From Chaetoceros tenuissimus (taxonomy: Eukaryota > Bacillariophyta > Thalassiosirophyceae > Chaetocerotales > Chaetocerotaceae), in NCBI GenBank assembly GCA_021927905.1, contig BLLK01000069.1, positions 3,162,001 through 3,226,000 on the forward strand: a stretch of DNA of 64,000 nucleotides, read 5' to 3'. The position numbers and the translations under genes were made by a program. The notes under the pieces were generated by a model. The model searched no databases, was not told the origin of the DNA, and was given only the letters and a program-made list of their open reading frames with translations. Of this stretch, positions 9,124-21,112 are shown in pieces (the first letter of the stretch is position 1; the number at the start of each line of letters is the position of its first letter).

Positions 9124-11361
9124 ATGAACGGGTCTTGGTCAGGTCCTAGTGGTTCATGGGCCACTCCATCGGCTCCACCAGCCGACGCTGGTGATAAGAA
9201 AACTTCAAAAGAAAAATCACAGAAAAAGCAACATCAAGGAAAAAGTATTTCAACTGAGGAAAAATATTATGCCGTTGTTGTAGATTCTGGAGCAATTATC
9301 AAACATACAGGTTTCTCTACGCTTCATAATACTGCAACAAGGTATATAACTACACAAGGTGTAATCGATGAAATCCGTGATAGTAAAGCTCGTAGTCATT
9401 TGGAATCTCTACCATTTGAACTTGAAGTAAGAGATCCTTCTCCAGAAGGATTATCCAAAATGGTGGAATTCAGTAAAAAGACTGGAGATTATGCAAGTTT
9501 AAGTGCTGTTGATATGCATATACTGGCACTACTATATGATTTGGAAAAGGAAGGATGCAAATCCGTAGCTCATATTAGAGAAGAGCCGAAGAGAGCCTTG
9601 ACAGGTAAAGTTACTGCTTTGAAGAAAGAAGGTGAAAGCAAGCAAAACAAAGCTGAAGTTGATGACGAAGATGGTGAAGACAGGAGTGTCGACGCCGAAG
9701 TTGAGGGAAGCAAACGCATGACTGTGGAAGATGCTGAATCATTTTTCAAGGGAGATATTGATATTCCTGACACATCAAGTGAACTTGAACATAATGATAA
9801 GGTTCACGAATCCAGTTTGGTGAAGAATGTGGCACCAAGCAGCTGGGCATCACTAGTAAATCCAAATGCTGCATCTGCACCGAAAAAAGTTAACTTTAAA
9901 GTACAAGAAAACGAAGTTTCCGTGGCGACAGAAGCACTCACTCATAACTTTGGTTCTATGAAACTGCCAAAGAAATCTGATGAAACAAATGAAGGTTCTG
10001 GACAATTTAGTGATGCTGAAGATGACGAATCGTTAAGTTTACCAGATGCTGATATCGATGATGAAATCAGTGATGATGACGAGTTCGCTTCGATTGGTGA
10101 TGATTTTAGTGACGAGGAATGTGATGTCTACATTCTTGACCCTGAGGAAGTCGATGAGAAAAAGAAGAATAAGGCAAACGCCATCGATAAAGGGACTGGC
10201 AATCAAACTAATTCCAATCTTGTTTCAGTTGACGAGGAATTAAACTTTGAATTTCCAAGCTTAGCAGCAGCATCCACCGTTCCATATGAGGGCAGCGATG
10301 ACGAAGGTGAAATAGGTCAACAAGGAAGCAAGATTAATTTGGAAAAGGCTGAAGAGGAGTTTGAAATCCGTAGGGAAGCGTCTCTCAAGCCAATTTCTAA
10401 AAGTGGGAAATTGTACAATTCATTCCGAGGTTACAAAGACATTGTGAAGTCCAGTGGAGTCCAAATGAATCAAAGAAAAGCAGAGAAAAAAGAAGATAGT
10501 GAAGAGGCTGAAATTAAGGCATTCAACTTTGCTAATCAACCCGAAAAGAAACCATCTGAGGCTTCAAAAACAATGCAATCTCGTGTAATAGGAGGTGCCG
10601 GTTTCTCCGGTCAAAGTGCAGAAGTTGATGACGATGGCGAAGGCTGGGTAACTTCTGCCCAGGAAATTACTTCCATGAAAGCTATGGGTACATTAGATCC
10701 TTTTGGAGGAGGATCAAATACTTCCAGAATGACAAAACCAAACGAAAACCTTCCTCCAAAGTCATGTCGAGCAGCTTGTGCCACTACTGATTTCGCAATG
10801 CAGAATGTGATTCTTCAAATGAACTTGGAATTATTGTCTGTTGATGGAGTCAAGGTTAGAAAGCTGAAGTCTTGGGTCACAAGATGCGCAGCTTGCTTCC
10901 ATGTGTACACTGGATCAGAAAATGACGGAAAAAGGCTTTTCTGTGAGAGATGTGGATCCTCGTCTCTACAACGTATTGCTGCAAGCGTAGATGGCAAAAC
11001 TGGGCGATTGAAACTCCATCTCAAAAAGAATTTCAAGAACAAAACCAGAGGTACCCAATTTGCCCTTCCAAAGCCTGGTAGTCAGAACAAATACATGGGA
11101 GATCTTCTTCTCGCAGAGGATCAGCTGATGTACGGTGCTTGGAATCAACGAGTAAAAATGACGAAGAGCAACAAAGAAAAGCAGTCAATTTTTGGAGCAG
11201 ATATTGCCGCTACAGTTGGATGTCATAAGGACTTGACAAAACGAAGCGATATCAAAGTTGGATTTGGAAGAAAGAATCCTAATGCTACAAAGTTTGGTCG
11301 AGAAAGAAGAGGCAAAAAGAAGAAGGCAACTGACAAGGCATGCGGACTGAAGCGATACTAA
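9124..11361 (+). CDS. NOB1: RNA-binding endonuclease NOB1 (20S pre-rRNA D-site nuclease)
   Basis: A single exon of 745 codons; the usual NOB1 length is about 400-460. The N-terminal PIN domain (about 47-150) shows VVVDSGAIIKHTGFSTL with the first catalytic Asp, TQGVIDEIRDSKAR, and DYASLSAVDMHILALLYDLE with later acidic residues. The C-terminal NOB1 zinc ribbon (about 585-615) has CAACFHVYTG and LFCERCGSSSLQRI, followed by GRLKLHLKKNFKNKTRGT and a basic tail. Known NOB1 cleaves the 3' end of 18S rRNA in late 40S maturation. The extra length is a long acidic central region (about 180-480), probably disordered. The ATG at 9124 follows an A-rich context and no upstream coding was seen. Confidence 0.95.
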   Translation: MNGSWSGPSGSWATPSAPPADAGDKKTSKEKSQKKQHQGKSISTEEKYYAVVVDSGAIIKHTGFSTLHNTATRYITTQGVIDEIRDSKARSHLESLPFELEVRDPSPEGLSKMVEFSKKTGDYASLSAVDMHILALLYDLEKEGCKSVAHIREEPKRALTGKVTALKKEGESKQNKAEVDDEDGEDRSVDAEVEGSKRMTVEDAESFFKGDIDIPDTSSELEHNDKVHESSLVKNVAPSSWASLVNPNAASAPKKVNFKVQENEVSVATEALTHNFGSMKLPKKSDETNEGSGQFSDAEDDESLSLPDADIDDEISDDDEFASIGDDFSDEECDVYILDPEEVDEKKKNKANAIDKGTGNQTNSNLVSVDEELNFEFPSLAAASTVPYEGSDDEGEIGQQGSKINLEKAEEEFEIRREASLKPISKSGKLYNSFRGYKDIVKSSGVQMNQRKAEKKEDSEEAEIKAFNFANQPEKKPSEASKTMQSRVIGGAGFSGQSAEVDDDGEGWVTSAQEITSMKAMGTLDPFGGGSNTSRMTKPNENLPPKSCRAACATTDFAMQNVILQMNLELLSVDGVKVRKLKSWVTRCAACFHVYTGSENDGKRLFCERCGSSSLQRIAASVDGKTGRLKLHLKKNFKNKTRGTQFALPKPGSQNKYMGDLLLAEDQLMYGAWNQRVKMTKSNKEKQSIFGADIAATVGCHKDLTKRSDIKVGFGRKNPNATKFGRERRGKKKKATDKACGLKRY

Positions 11362-11726
11362 ACTAAGATTCGTGACCATTTGCTCTTGGTAGAAATTCAC
11401 GGAGGCCTAAAATAAAATGTCATTAGTAGTAGTGAGAGATGAATAGAAAGAAATCATTGTCTTTCATTACTAGAAACGTACAAAGTACGCACAGAAGAAA
11501 TTTTCCGCGAAAAGACAACATACCAAGCAAGTACATACAGGATCGAGCGCGATCTTTAGTAGGCTTCTCAAGCTGTCACCCAAAAGAAGCGCCATCATCA
11601 ATCAACAAAATAATCTACTTCCCAAAAATCTGAAGAAGGATTCATTTGAATCATCGAGCAATCATAGCAGCTATTGAATTCAAAAGAGAATATTGATCAT
11701 AGCAGAGATCCTTTCAACACAGAAAC
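11362..11726. other. Intergenic sequence after NOB1
   Basis: Contains the NOB1 3' flank and a 64-codon ATG frame (11439-11633) with basic composition and no recognised domain. No other feature was identified. Confidence 0.35.
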
Positions 11727-12080
11727 ATGTTCACATTGAAGGAGTTAACACCTAATACGGGTTGTGCTATTTGTAAGAATCTCTTTTCACTTCTCGACAT
11801 CTTCGGAGGTGATTTCGGGGTACTGCTAGCGTTCATGATTTCGTTAAACCCTCGAATGAGCTATCAATGGATATGGAAAAGAATAAGATCGAATACCTCA
11901 AATAATATTGAACTAAACGAAAAAAAAGTGAGATCAAGAAGTAGATCCTTCCTCGACCAAGGCGATTATGAAGAAATGGAAGAATTTGAGTCGTCAGCTA
12001 CAAGCTGGGGACAATTCGTTGCTTTAAACCAAGAATCTGAAGTAACAACAAAAACAAAACAGTGCATACTGGCGCAATAA
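11727..12080 (+). CDS. Small hypothetical protein with C-terminal SWGQFV motif
   Basis: A 117-codon ATG frame lies in an otherwise empty stretch. The product has a Cys pair near the N-terminus (GCAICKNLF), a hydrophobic segment (about 23-40), a basic middle (KKVRSRSRSF) and an acidic segment EEMEEFESSATSWGQFVALN. The change from basic to acidic around a tryptophan-containing motif looks more like a real small protein than random frame. I do not recognise the family. An upstream exon or a chance frame are both possible; expression data would decide. Confidence 0.35.
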   Translation: MFTLKELTPNTGCAICKNLFSLLDIFGGDFGVLLAFMISLNPRMSYQWIWKRIRSNTSNNIELNEKKVRSRSRSFLDQGDYEEMEEFESSATSWGQFVALNQESEVTTKTKQCILAQ

Positions 12081-12882
12081 ATTTGAAGTTTTTTATCATG
12101 TATATTATCCGGAATAAGGTTATATATACTCCATCTATCACCTTCATAAAATAATATTGACATGAATAATTACATATATGCATATTTCTATTCTCTAGAA
12201 TTGTCTGACTTTGGGACTATGAAAAATAATAGCAATATGGAGTACGGTATTTATTTTCCATTCGTGAACTGAAAATGAGGCCAAATTCTGATCTCGACAA
12301 GTTTCTATAAAAACTCTAGGGGTTTGTCTGAATTCGAGGTCTGTGATCTATGATTCATTCATGTGCATATTCGGGACAGCATTTTTTACAATATTTGCAT
12401 CTCTCTTTTTTGTAGGCTACATGAAGTACAGTTCTTCAAAGACTACACAGAAAGCCCATCCATAAACTTCATAACTAACTGTTCCTTTTTACCATTGATA
12501 CTGGTACTTATTCGCAACAGCGAGAAAACTCTCTGCTCAGAAGTATTTATTTTAGCCTATTTCTCTAGTCTAGACAACACAAAGATTCCTAGTACAATAC
12601 AATACTTCTTTTTATAACACTGCTTTTTTGCGGAATCTATTTCATTTTCTATCTTCGAGTCAATACTTCAATTTAGATGTCAATAACACCAAAATATGTC
12701 CAATTAGTCGGAGTTTAAAACCTTTTAAAATTCAAAAATGTTGTGATGATGATTCATTCTGATTCATTCATAATTCTTCTTCTTCTTCTGCGCTCTGGTC
12801 AGTACTAGTGGTACATAAGGCTGGATGTAATACAGTACATACTTTCGTCTTCATTAGAACTGATTTTGTGCAGTCTACCCTT
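12081..12882. other. Intergenic sequence before the C2-domain gene
   Basis: About 800 bp, AT-rich, with a short CTT repeat (about 12774-12790) near the downstream gene. An 84-codon frame at 12363-12617 is hydrophobic and unconvincing. Nothing else was identified. Confidence 0.35.
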
Positions 12883-15800
12883 ATGACAAACAAAACTCCA
12901 ACGAAAGCACCACATCCACCGGTCAGCTGGGTATCAACACCACCACCGCGAGGGCAAGAGGACGAAAGCTCTCAAACGAATCAATTAGATGATTATGAAT
13001 GGAACTCAAAGTTTCCAATCATAGTTTGTGCCAATGAATGGAATGTAGAAAGATCATCACTTTTGCGAAAGAAGCCGTCAAGTATCCGTATTGAATTAAG
13101 ACGAAATCCAAAACATGGTTTAAATTTAAAAGGTTACAAGGACTTGGAGAGCGGTGCATCAAGTAATACCCTAGATTGGGAAGAAATAATCGAACCTGGA
13201 GATGTCGTAGTATTTCATATATTAAAGCAATCACATTCAAACATCAGAGCAAACACATCTATTTCTTCAGATGACGAAAGTATATCTACCATAGGACTTC
13301 GAGCAGTCGATGATTTCAAACGAGGGCCATCTAAAGTTAAAAATGATGGAAGTCAGTGGCAGGTTAAGCTCAGCGTCCCATTATATGCCGTGTCCTTCAA
13401 ATGTGATAAGGCTAAGTGTCTCGCAGAATTCAGTAAGGGAAATATGAAGAAAATCTTAATGCTTCATTTCAAAGACGAAAATGAGTCTACATCCTTTGCT
13501 CTCTTTGTAAAGAATCTGCAAAATATCATATTTGAAGTTGGATCAAAAGCAATTTCAAAGGATAGGAGTAGTATCTCTCCTTCCTCATCTACAAATGACC
13601 TTCTTCCAATAAAATTTCTTGTAGAGATTATTTCAGCCACAGATCTCAAAGGCAAAGATAATCAAGGGAAATCATCCGATCCATATGTTAATGTATACTA
13701 TGCTGGAGAAAAGATTCATTCTACCTGTGTGATTGAGAAAAGTCTTGATCCAATATGGACAGTTGATACGAAGTCAACTTTTGCATTCTCTTTGAGACCT
13801 GAGGAATATTACATGCACGATTTAGTCTTTGAAATTCGTGACAAAGACTCGATCGGCTATGATTTCCTAGGGAAAGCTGCAGTTTCGAACTCTGAAATAG
13901 CTAAGTCTAATGGTGAAAGGATTGAGCTGAAGTTGAAAGATAGAGATATGGTATCAGACTTTCAAGGGTACCTTTCTGTGAAGTGCAAAAGAGCAAAAGA
14001 AAATGATTTGGAATTTCTCAATAGTCTCGAAAACACCACAAATGTTACAAAAGAAGCATTTGATGATTATTGTAAACCTAATGTCCATAAGCAGCCACTG
14101 CTTCCAGGTCAGTGTAAGAAGATAATTCGTAGTGTTGAGCATTATCTTGCTAGACCAGTCCAAGAAGAAGTCGGGAAACTATGGCTGACCGCAGAAGAAA
14201 TTGAAAAGGCATCGATGGAAGAAAGTAGATTATGGACTGAGGTCGGATTCGGAAATTCAGGGAAAGTATTTGTTGAAATCCTTTCGTGTAACAAATTGCC
14301 AAATATGGATCTGAATAGCATAATACCCAATGATCAAACAGATACTTTTGTGACCTGTATATGTGAGGATTCCGTTGGAGTCACTGATGTTGTAAAAAAT
14401 TGCAAGCATCCCCGATTTATGCCTTGGTCAAAAAGAGCATTTCAATTCAACATTGAAAAGCCTAGATCGCTTCTTTACATTGGTGTACATGACTATGATG
14501 TAGGCCCAAAGATGCACGATGCAATAGGTCGAGTGATAATCAATCCTACCAAGTTTCTCTCAGGAACAAGTTACAATCTTAATTACAATTTGTATGATTC
14601 TCATCAAACAAGTTACAGAAAAAAAGTAGGTACGGTGAAAGTACGGCTTCGAGTTGAGTGGTCTTCTGAAAGAAATCCTTTTTTTGACCCACTTGTGAAG
14701 AAAGAATGGAACCATAGTATTCATGTGAATTCCAAAAAGAATTATAAGCACATTCAATACACAGTGAATGGGAAGTCAGATCTAAATGAATACAGTTTGA
14801 AAACATTCTTCGGACTTATTGAAGAATTATTGCAGTATCAATTGGTCTACTTCGATTTTCTTGAAGGAATCAAGACGGTCTTGTTTTGGAGAGGCCATAC
14901 AAAGGTTATTGGGATCAATATTCCATTGCATTCAATGATATTTTTCAGTTTTACTATTGTATTGACCGAGTATCCCATGTATAGTATGTCCGTCGCTTTC
15001 GCATCCATTGCTTGGTTTATGCTTGCAATGCTTGAAATACAAAGAAAGGATCCATCACCTTGGAATCACCCACCATCGTATTTCATTCTCATGCGCACTT
15101 TCCTGACTGGAAATACACAACCCATCGATATCGATGCCAATCATAACCACGAAGCTACTGCACGACATGTAACAATGAAAAAGCGAGAGCTTATTGAGAG
15201 AGAAAAAATGACCAATCAGTTTTGGGAAACGTTTTACAGCGATGGAGAAATCATGGAACAGCTTACAGCCGATAGCGATAAAGTATTTGAGAAGACACAG
15301 AAAGCAGGAAGGTTGCCATTTCGCGAAGTTCTTCATCCTATTCAAAAAACAATTTTTTATATAATCATGCAACTTCGTCTCCTTTCAGGGATCTTTACTT
15401 GGGATCTCGTCCACGTTTCATTTTGGATCACAACTGCTGCAATTATTCTTTCAATTGTATCACTCTTTGTTGGGAATGCCTTTCTTTTGTGGACTAAAAG
15501 AGTAATTCTCTACGGATTAAGCGGTCCTCAAAATAAAATTTTGGATATCATGTTCTTCAGATATTATGACAATCTTTCTGACGCAGAAAAGGAAGAACTA
15601 AAGGAAGAAAGAGCAAGAAAGAGACGTGATCGGTTCCATGGAAACTTTTCGGATGTTCAAAAGAGAAAAGAAGAACGAGTGAAGGAAGAAGCCTTGAAAA
15701 AAGTACTCTTTGGAAATAACGTGGTAGTTGTCCACGATATCTACCACCCCGAGCGATTTCAGTCTGTGCCAAACAATGACTCTTCAGCTAGCCCACGCAA

Positions 15801-16060
15801 AAACAATGAGGCACCAATGCCATTGCTCTCATTTCGAGGTCAGAGGTAAGTACTATTGTATTTCACGGTAAAGATAGTCTATTTACTTCTCTAATTGTGA
15901 CACTGTACTTTGTTCATTGTTTAGAATGAAATTCAATATATCCCCAGAAGAAGATCCAAGAGGTTTCTCCAAAAAGATACGTCATTCTAGAGAAGAATTA
16001 CCAAGTCCAACAGAACCACTTCTACAATCATCAGGCCATGCAGTAGCATATGGCAGTTGA
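12883..16060 (+). CDS. Two-C2-domain transmembrane protein (MCTP-like)
   Basis: Two exons, 12883-15845 and 15925-16060, with a 79-bp intron give about 1032 residues. I chose the ATG at 12883 (MTNKTPTKAPHPP); the frame stays open upstream but has no earlier ATG. A PH-like region (about 155-220) comes first. Then a C2 domain at about 240-365 (KFLVEIISATDLKGKD, GKSSDPYVNVYY, EIRDKDSIGYDFLG) keeps several Ca2+-ligand aspartates. A more divergent C2 at about 460-580 has VFVEILSCNKLPNMDL and YIGVHDYDVGPKMHD. Two hydrophobic regions (about 680-715 and 840-875) resemble the C-terminal membrane anchors of MCTP-type proteins. A lipid-binding or membrane-contact role is inferred. The protein converges on ATG3, with 85 bp between stops. 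Confidence 0.78.
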
Positions 16061-16145
16061 AGTTATTATCCATGTATGTTTTAAAATAAATAAATCTATC
16101 TGTACCTTTATTTTTAAATATACTACTTTAGTCCTGTAAAAACAA

Positions 16146-17260
16146 TTACTGCGTAGAAGCTGTGACATCCATTGTGAAATCATAGTTGATGGTTGGAATG
16201 ATGGAGCTGATAAACTTGAGAAAGATAAACAGGTACATTTCAACTGACGGTGGTTTTGATTCGTCTCCATCTGATGCAGCTTTCGTCAAATTCTTCACGA
16301 TTGTCTTCATAACAGCCCCATGCTGACAAGGATGAATTGAAGCGTACTGACCTCTGAGATGAGGATGAGGATCAATTGTGACTGTTCTGTTTGCATAATC
16401 GCTCATAACATCCTGAAACATTTCTTCTCCAGTCAGTGGTTGCGAGGAATCTGAAGAAGCATACCCCAGTATGTAGACCCTTGGAGTCTGGTAGTACTTA
16501 TCGTAAGTGATTGATAGATCATAAGTTCGAACCTTGACAATGTTTTCGTTTGTAGATACTGCGTTTGGAGCTGCTACTACTGCTTCATCTTCCAAAACAT
16601 CTTCATCTTCAAATTCTTCCATATCGGCATACTCATCGTCTTCAGCTTCAGCTACTTCGACAGACTCATTCTCAGGTTTCTCAATCTTTAAGTTTTTCAT
16701 GTCACTCTCCAAAGTCTCGCCATCTTCATCCAATATGTCAAATTCTTCTTCGATTTTCTTATCCATTCTTCTTTCTTGTTCTTCGGGGCTGATTACCTTG
16801 GATATCAACCAATCGTCACCTCCACATTCGTCTTCAATCTGTGCAGTGTCCTCTTCTCCAACTGCAACTGAATTCTCTAAAGTAGAAACTCGTGTGGGAC
16901 AAGGGACACTTCTAGTTACAAGAAACTATTTATCAAGCAAGCAAGTCAGTACAAGCACTGAATGGAATAGCATCAACCAAGTGCCTTACATACACTCATA
17001 TGTCAATGACAAAGGATCATCACTTGATATTTTGAAAATCTTACCTGCTTATCTTTTGGTAAATACTTTTTCGCTTTCTTTGGATCGCCGCTTTCCCAGG
17101 TCCATGTCGGACACCGGTATACAAGTTCATCACCTGCCTTTACAAACTCTTCAGGTGTCAGCACACCCCTTTGTAGAAATGCCGAATCTTTCAATGTAGG
17201 AGTTGCCCACTCCCTTGCTCTTCTGAACTTATTTGCTCCTGCTGTAAGAAGTGATGACAT
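16146..17260 (-). CDS. ATG3: Autophagy-related E2-like enzyme ATG3
   Basis: Two exons on the minus strand, 17260-17045 and 16925-16146, flank a 119-bp GT-AG intron; the product has about 331 residues. The first exon encodes [20 protein letters not shown], then [20 protein letters not shown], matching the ATG3 N-terminal block, and the second continues [12 protein letters not shown]. The core has [55 protein letters not shown] with the catalytic Cys of the HPC motif, and [23 protein letters not shown]3 transfers ATG8 to phosphatidylethanolamine during autophagosome formation. The acidic linker ([19 protein letters not shown]) is in the flexible region where family members bind ATG7 and ATG12, and is variable across species. 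Confidence 0.95.
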
Positions 17261-17813
17261 GATTATAATGGCGCTGTTGTTTAGTACTAGAGATCACCTT
17301 TTATTGTGAATCAATAAGCGTTTTGGAATGAGAAAGTGCGTTTTTGTTCTTTTCTTGCGTCGATTTCGCTTTGAAGCTGATGATGGAGAAGTTCTGAATG
17401 CTTCTATTTATTTCAAGGTTTCCCCCCTAATCTCAATATGGTAGGGGGTCGAAATGAAAACATAAGGTAGCTTTCTTCAAGTTGAAGTCAAGTCCAAGTT
17501 TGAATTTAGAAATGTTTCTCATCATTCCTTGATAAGAGTGCCTTACCTTAATAGTCTGTAAAAGTCCTGCAGACTAGACTAGAGAAATCTGTGAATAATT
17601 CAAAACTTGTACAGCAGTGTAATATGTTGCCTATTCAGAAGGCTCATCATGCATTCCCACGCATTCTGTCCTTGCGGAGAAGTTGTAAACAATTTATTGG
17701 TCAAAATAAAATTGTGAGGTTTGCCTCAAAGCTCTTATTCTTTCAACAATAATTTCAACATTCAAAAGTGTTTGTTATGATTATTTTCTCAAATATTTGG
17801 TGAGGCATTATGT
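17261..17813. other. Intergenic sequence between ATG3 start and eIF1A end
   Basis: 553 bp holding the ATG3 promoter and the 3' flank of eIF1A, both genes reading leftward. No open frame or recognisable site was found. Confidence 0.4.
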
Positions 17814-18469
17814 CTAGATGTCCTCGAAATCAATTCCAAGATCGTCATCACCACCATCTCCAGTCATTGCGAGGTCTACTGCAGTCTCGTTAATTCTTGC
17901 GGTTTCAGGAAGTTCTCCATATTGTTTCAAGTTTCTTGCCTCATCAGCTGTATATTTGTGTATGATATCAACCTTGTCATCTTGGAAATCACGCTTTCCT
18001 ACCAATACAATATCTCCAGCTGTAATCCAAACCTTCTTTCTCATCTTTCCACGAATATGCCCAAGACGACTAATACCGTCAAAACAGTAACAATCACAAC
18101 GTCCATTTCCAAGCATTTTTGTTACCTGCGCATACTCCTGACCTTCTTCTTTGAATTCAAGCTCACGCTTAGACTCTTCTCCATCTCCCTTTCCTCTCCT
18201 GCGGTTCTTTCCTCCCTTTCCTGTAGAGTAAGTTCAGTTAATAGGCCGAAGTTTTTTCATAATTTTCATGGAACATAATAATCATTTCCAAAACACTATG
18301 TACATTGATACACGGTCCATGTATGGAATGTTGGGAAAACCAAAGAGTTCCAAAACTAGAAATGTGACAGCATACCCATTGAAAGTTGTATCAGCGGACC
18401 CCTCCTTTTCTACATCTCCCCAAAATAACACTTCAGACAATAAGATTACTTACCCTTTGGCTTTGGCAT
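17814..18469 (-). CDS. EIF1A: Eukaryotic translation initiation factor 1A
   Basis: Exon 1 is only 16 nt (18469-18454, MPKPKG), followed by a 233-bp intron, the longest seen in this window, and exon 2 at 18220-17814. The product has 140 residues, the normal eIF1A length. The basic N-terminus [14 protein letters not shown], the OB-fold region with [40 protein letters not shown] and [20 protein letters not shown], and the acidic end LGIDFEDI are all diagnostic. eIF1A binds the 40S A site and acts with eIF1 in scanning and start-codon choice. A tiny first exon plus a comparatively long first intron is a layout that can carry regulatory sequence. Confidence 0.96.
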
Positions 18470-19150
18470 TTTGATATTCTAATAGAATGCTATGAAGCAA
18501 ATCAATGTGTGTCAATGCAATGAAAGGTATTTCTTTTTTCTTCAAGAGAATGTGTTCCTTCCTTTGCTCTTTGTTTCTCTTTTTTTGCGAAATTGATGGA
18601 CGACGTGCTCTACCTATCAAGCACGGATATTTCAATTCATTCAATAATTAGAGTGACTTTGATTTTGTGGGAATGATTTCCAAATTATTCTCGTTCAAAT
18701 CTTGCCCTTGTTCAAGTTCTCACATGTTCTCTGTTTCTGACTTCTTCCGGGTGCTTGTTCTAAGCTTCTTAGCGGCGGAACAAAACATCCATGTATTGAG
18801 ATGTATTGACATACTGTATGGCTGCAACAAAACCAGTAAGACAACAAGATGTCGCCTCAGATCCCCTTAGGAAAATGATTTAGTTTTTGAGAAGGTTGCT
18901 GAAAGGAAGGTGTCAGTTCCTTTCACCTGCTCCGCCTTCGTAGAACCCAACTGAATGTAGTAGGGAAGCAAGAAGAGTTCAAAAATTAGCAGATGATGGA
19001 AAGTTTAATGACATACATACTATCTAAAATACACCACGAACATAATAATAATAATATGCTTTACATTTGAACTTTTTTTTTTTGTTATTATAGATGATGA
19101 TTTCTTCACTTTATGTCATCCTTCATACTGAATATATATGATGGATTCAT
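18470..19150. other. Intergenic sequence between eIF1A and the HSF gene
   Basis: 681 bp containing the eIF1A promoter and the HSF 3' flank. A T12-type homopolymer lies at about 19072-19084. Short frames here have no recognisable domain. Confidence 0.4.
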
Positions 19151-21112
19151 TCAAAATGATCGTCTTTTCCCATTGCTGCTGTCGTTTGAGCCTTGACCTT
19201 TATCAAGCTGAGCTTGTGCTGCTGCAAGTCTTTGATCCTGGATTGCACTTAGCATAGCTGCTAGATCGTTGCTGTTGTTTCCTTGTGAAAGCTGTTGCTG
19301 CCCAAGCAAATGTCTAGATAGTAAAGCTTGAGTCAAAGCATCACCTTGTGTTTGACTTGGCTGTGGTGCCCTTTGCTGGGAGTTGATATCGTCTAAAGAA
19401 TTAGCCACATCCAAAAGTCTCTGCTTCAAGTTTTGAATATCGCTTGCATCTCCTCCACCCATATTTCCTCCTGAAGATCTATTGACTTGGTTGAGAAGAC
19501 GTTGTGCCTCCAAGATTGCACTTACATTGTCTCTAGATTCATTTTCACGGATGTTGTTGTTCGACTGTAACTGTCTCTGACGAAGAAGCTGCTGAAGAGC
19601 AAGATCATTTACATTTGAGTTCAAACCTAGGGAACCTCCAAAACCGCTTCCAGAAGAAAGATGATTGCTCAGAAGAAGCTGCTGAAGTGCAAGACTGTCA
19701 CCCAATCCGAGTCCAGCACCAAGTCCTCCGTTTAGTCCTAGACCAGCAAGTGAGTTCTGGGTCAAATCTCCCAACCCTCCTAGTCCACCCAATCCTCTGC
19801 CGAATCCACCTTGAGCCGCTGCAAGAGCTGCAAGTGTATTACGGTTGAGACCTGGATTGGAGTTTCCTCCGCCAACATTACCGCCAGTAAGACCTGGACT
19901 ATTGTTGGAGTTGTTGTTGCTGAAAGGATAAATTTGTGTATGATCGAAATCTTGTGGTGGGGCTCTATTGTTGAGGTTTTGCACCATTCTATTATATTCC
20001 AATGCGTTCGAGGCAGGGTCAAATGCTCTCGCCTGTGGGTTTTGACGAAGAGGTGGAAGTGGTTTATTCTTTCTCTTGGATGGATCGACAGCAGGAAGAG
20101 GACGTTTCTCTGATATTTTATAAAAGTTTGGTTCAGTCTCTGGGTTTGGAGTAAGTTTGATACCTGTTCCCTTGATTTTTTGACGTCTCATTAACATAGC
20201 GAGTCTTGGTCTCCCTCTTAGGAAAAGCTCGTGGTAGTACGCACCAGCGTCGTCCCCCTTAGTGATGCGTTTGAATCCCCATAGATTTAGTTGGCGAGTA
20301 AAAGACATGAATTTTGTCTGTTTAAAGAAGCGAGGTAGAACATTATCACGGAGCTGCTGTGGCTGCAATACAACAAAAGCACGGCCGTGTGGCATCCATG
20401 ATATGATTGCCTCCATATCTGGGCGGTCGAGAACCTCCATCAACTATCATGAACAAAGCAGAAGGTGTGAATATACGAAAGATGACGAAGCATGGTGTAA
20501 GAGAGTCCATCTACTTACCTTTTCTGGAAATGGCTTCACAACACCTCCAGAATTTTTCTTCGATGGAACCACTTCACCAAAAATCTTCTTGACCTTTGCG
20601 ATACGTCTGGTATACTTCTTTCTCTCCTCTTCACTCATTTTAGAGGTGGGTTCTTCGCCTTCTTCAAGGAAAGCTAGGCTGCTTTCCTTCACAACGCTGT
20701 AGTCGGTATATGTATGATCTACCATCATGTTGTTGAGAGGTGGAGCATGAACAGCTTTTGGCAAAACATTGTTCTGAGAACTATAGGATTCTTCAGAGTC
20801 ACTGATGTTACCACTTGGATCTTCTCGAGGTTTAGATAGATCCAATCCGCTTGTGGTAGTAGCTTTTGGACTGGAGGAGAGTGCAGCTAGTGCTGCAGCA
20901 GCAACTTCCTCCTTCTCATCCTGTAACACTGTCTCCGGAGACCGTTTCTTTAGAGGTACTGATGACATGGGTGATGATGGTGCCATGGTACTTTTCAAAG
21001 TTTCCATTATGAAATAGTTCGGGATTACTTCAAGAACTAGTTTTTTATGTTGAGCTGCTGGAACGCTGGAACCGCTTCTGAACGAACTGTGCCTTCTCCG
21101 TTCTTCACACAT
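19151..21112 (-). CDS. Heat-shock-factor-type transcription factor
   Basis: Two exons, 21112-20519 and 20443-19151, with a 75-bp intron that splits the DNA-binding domain; about 628 residues from the ATG at 21112. A second in-frame ATG at 21007 (METLKSTMAPSS) is an alternative start. The HSF domain (about 193-290) reads KPFPEK / LMEVLDRPDMEAIISWMPHG, then AFVVLQPQQLRDNVLPRFFK and TKFMSFTRQLNLWGFKRI, the recognition helix. The C-terminal half is rich in Gly, Leu, Asn and Gln (LGGLGDLTQNSLAGLGLNGG, later LLSRHLLGQQQLSQG), which may be an activation region. No clear leucine-zipper trimerisation region was seen. Diatoms have a greatly expanded HSF family, so its targets cannot be named. Confidence 0.92.
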
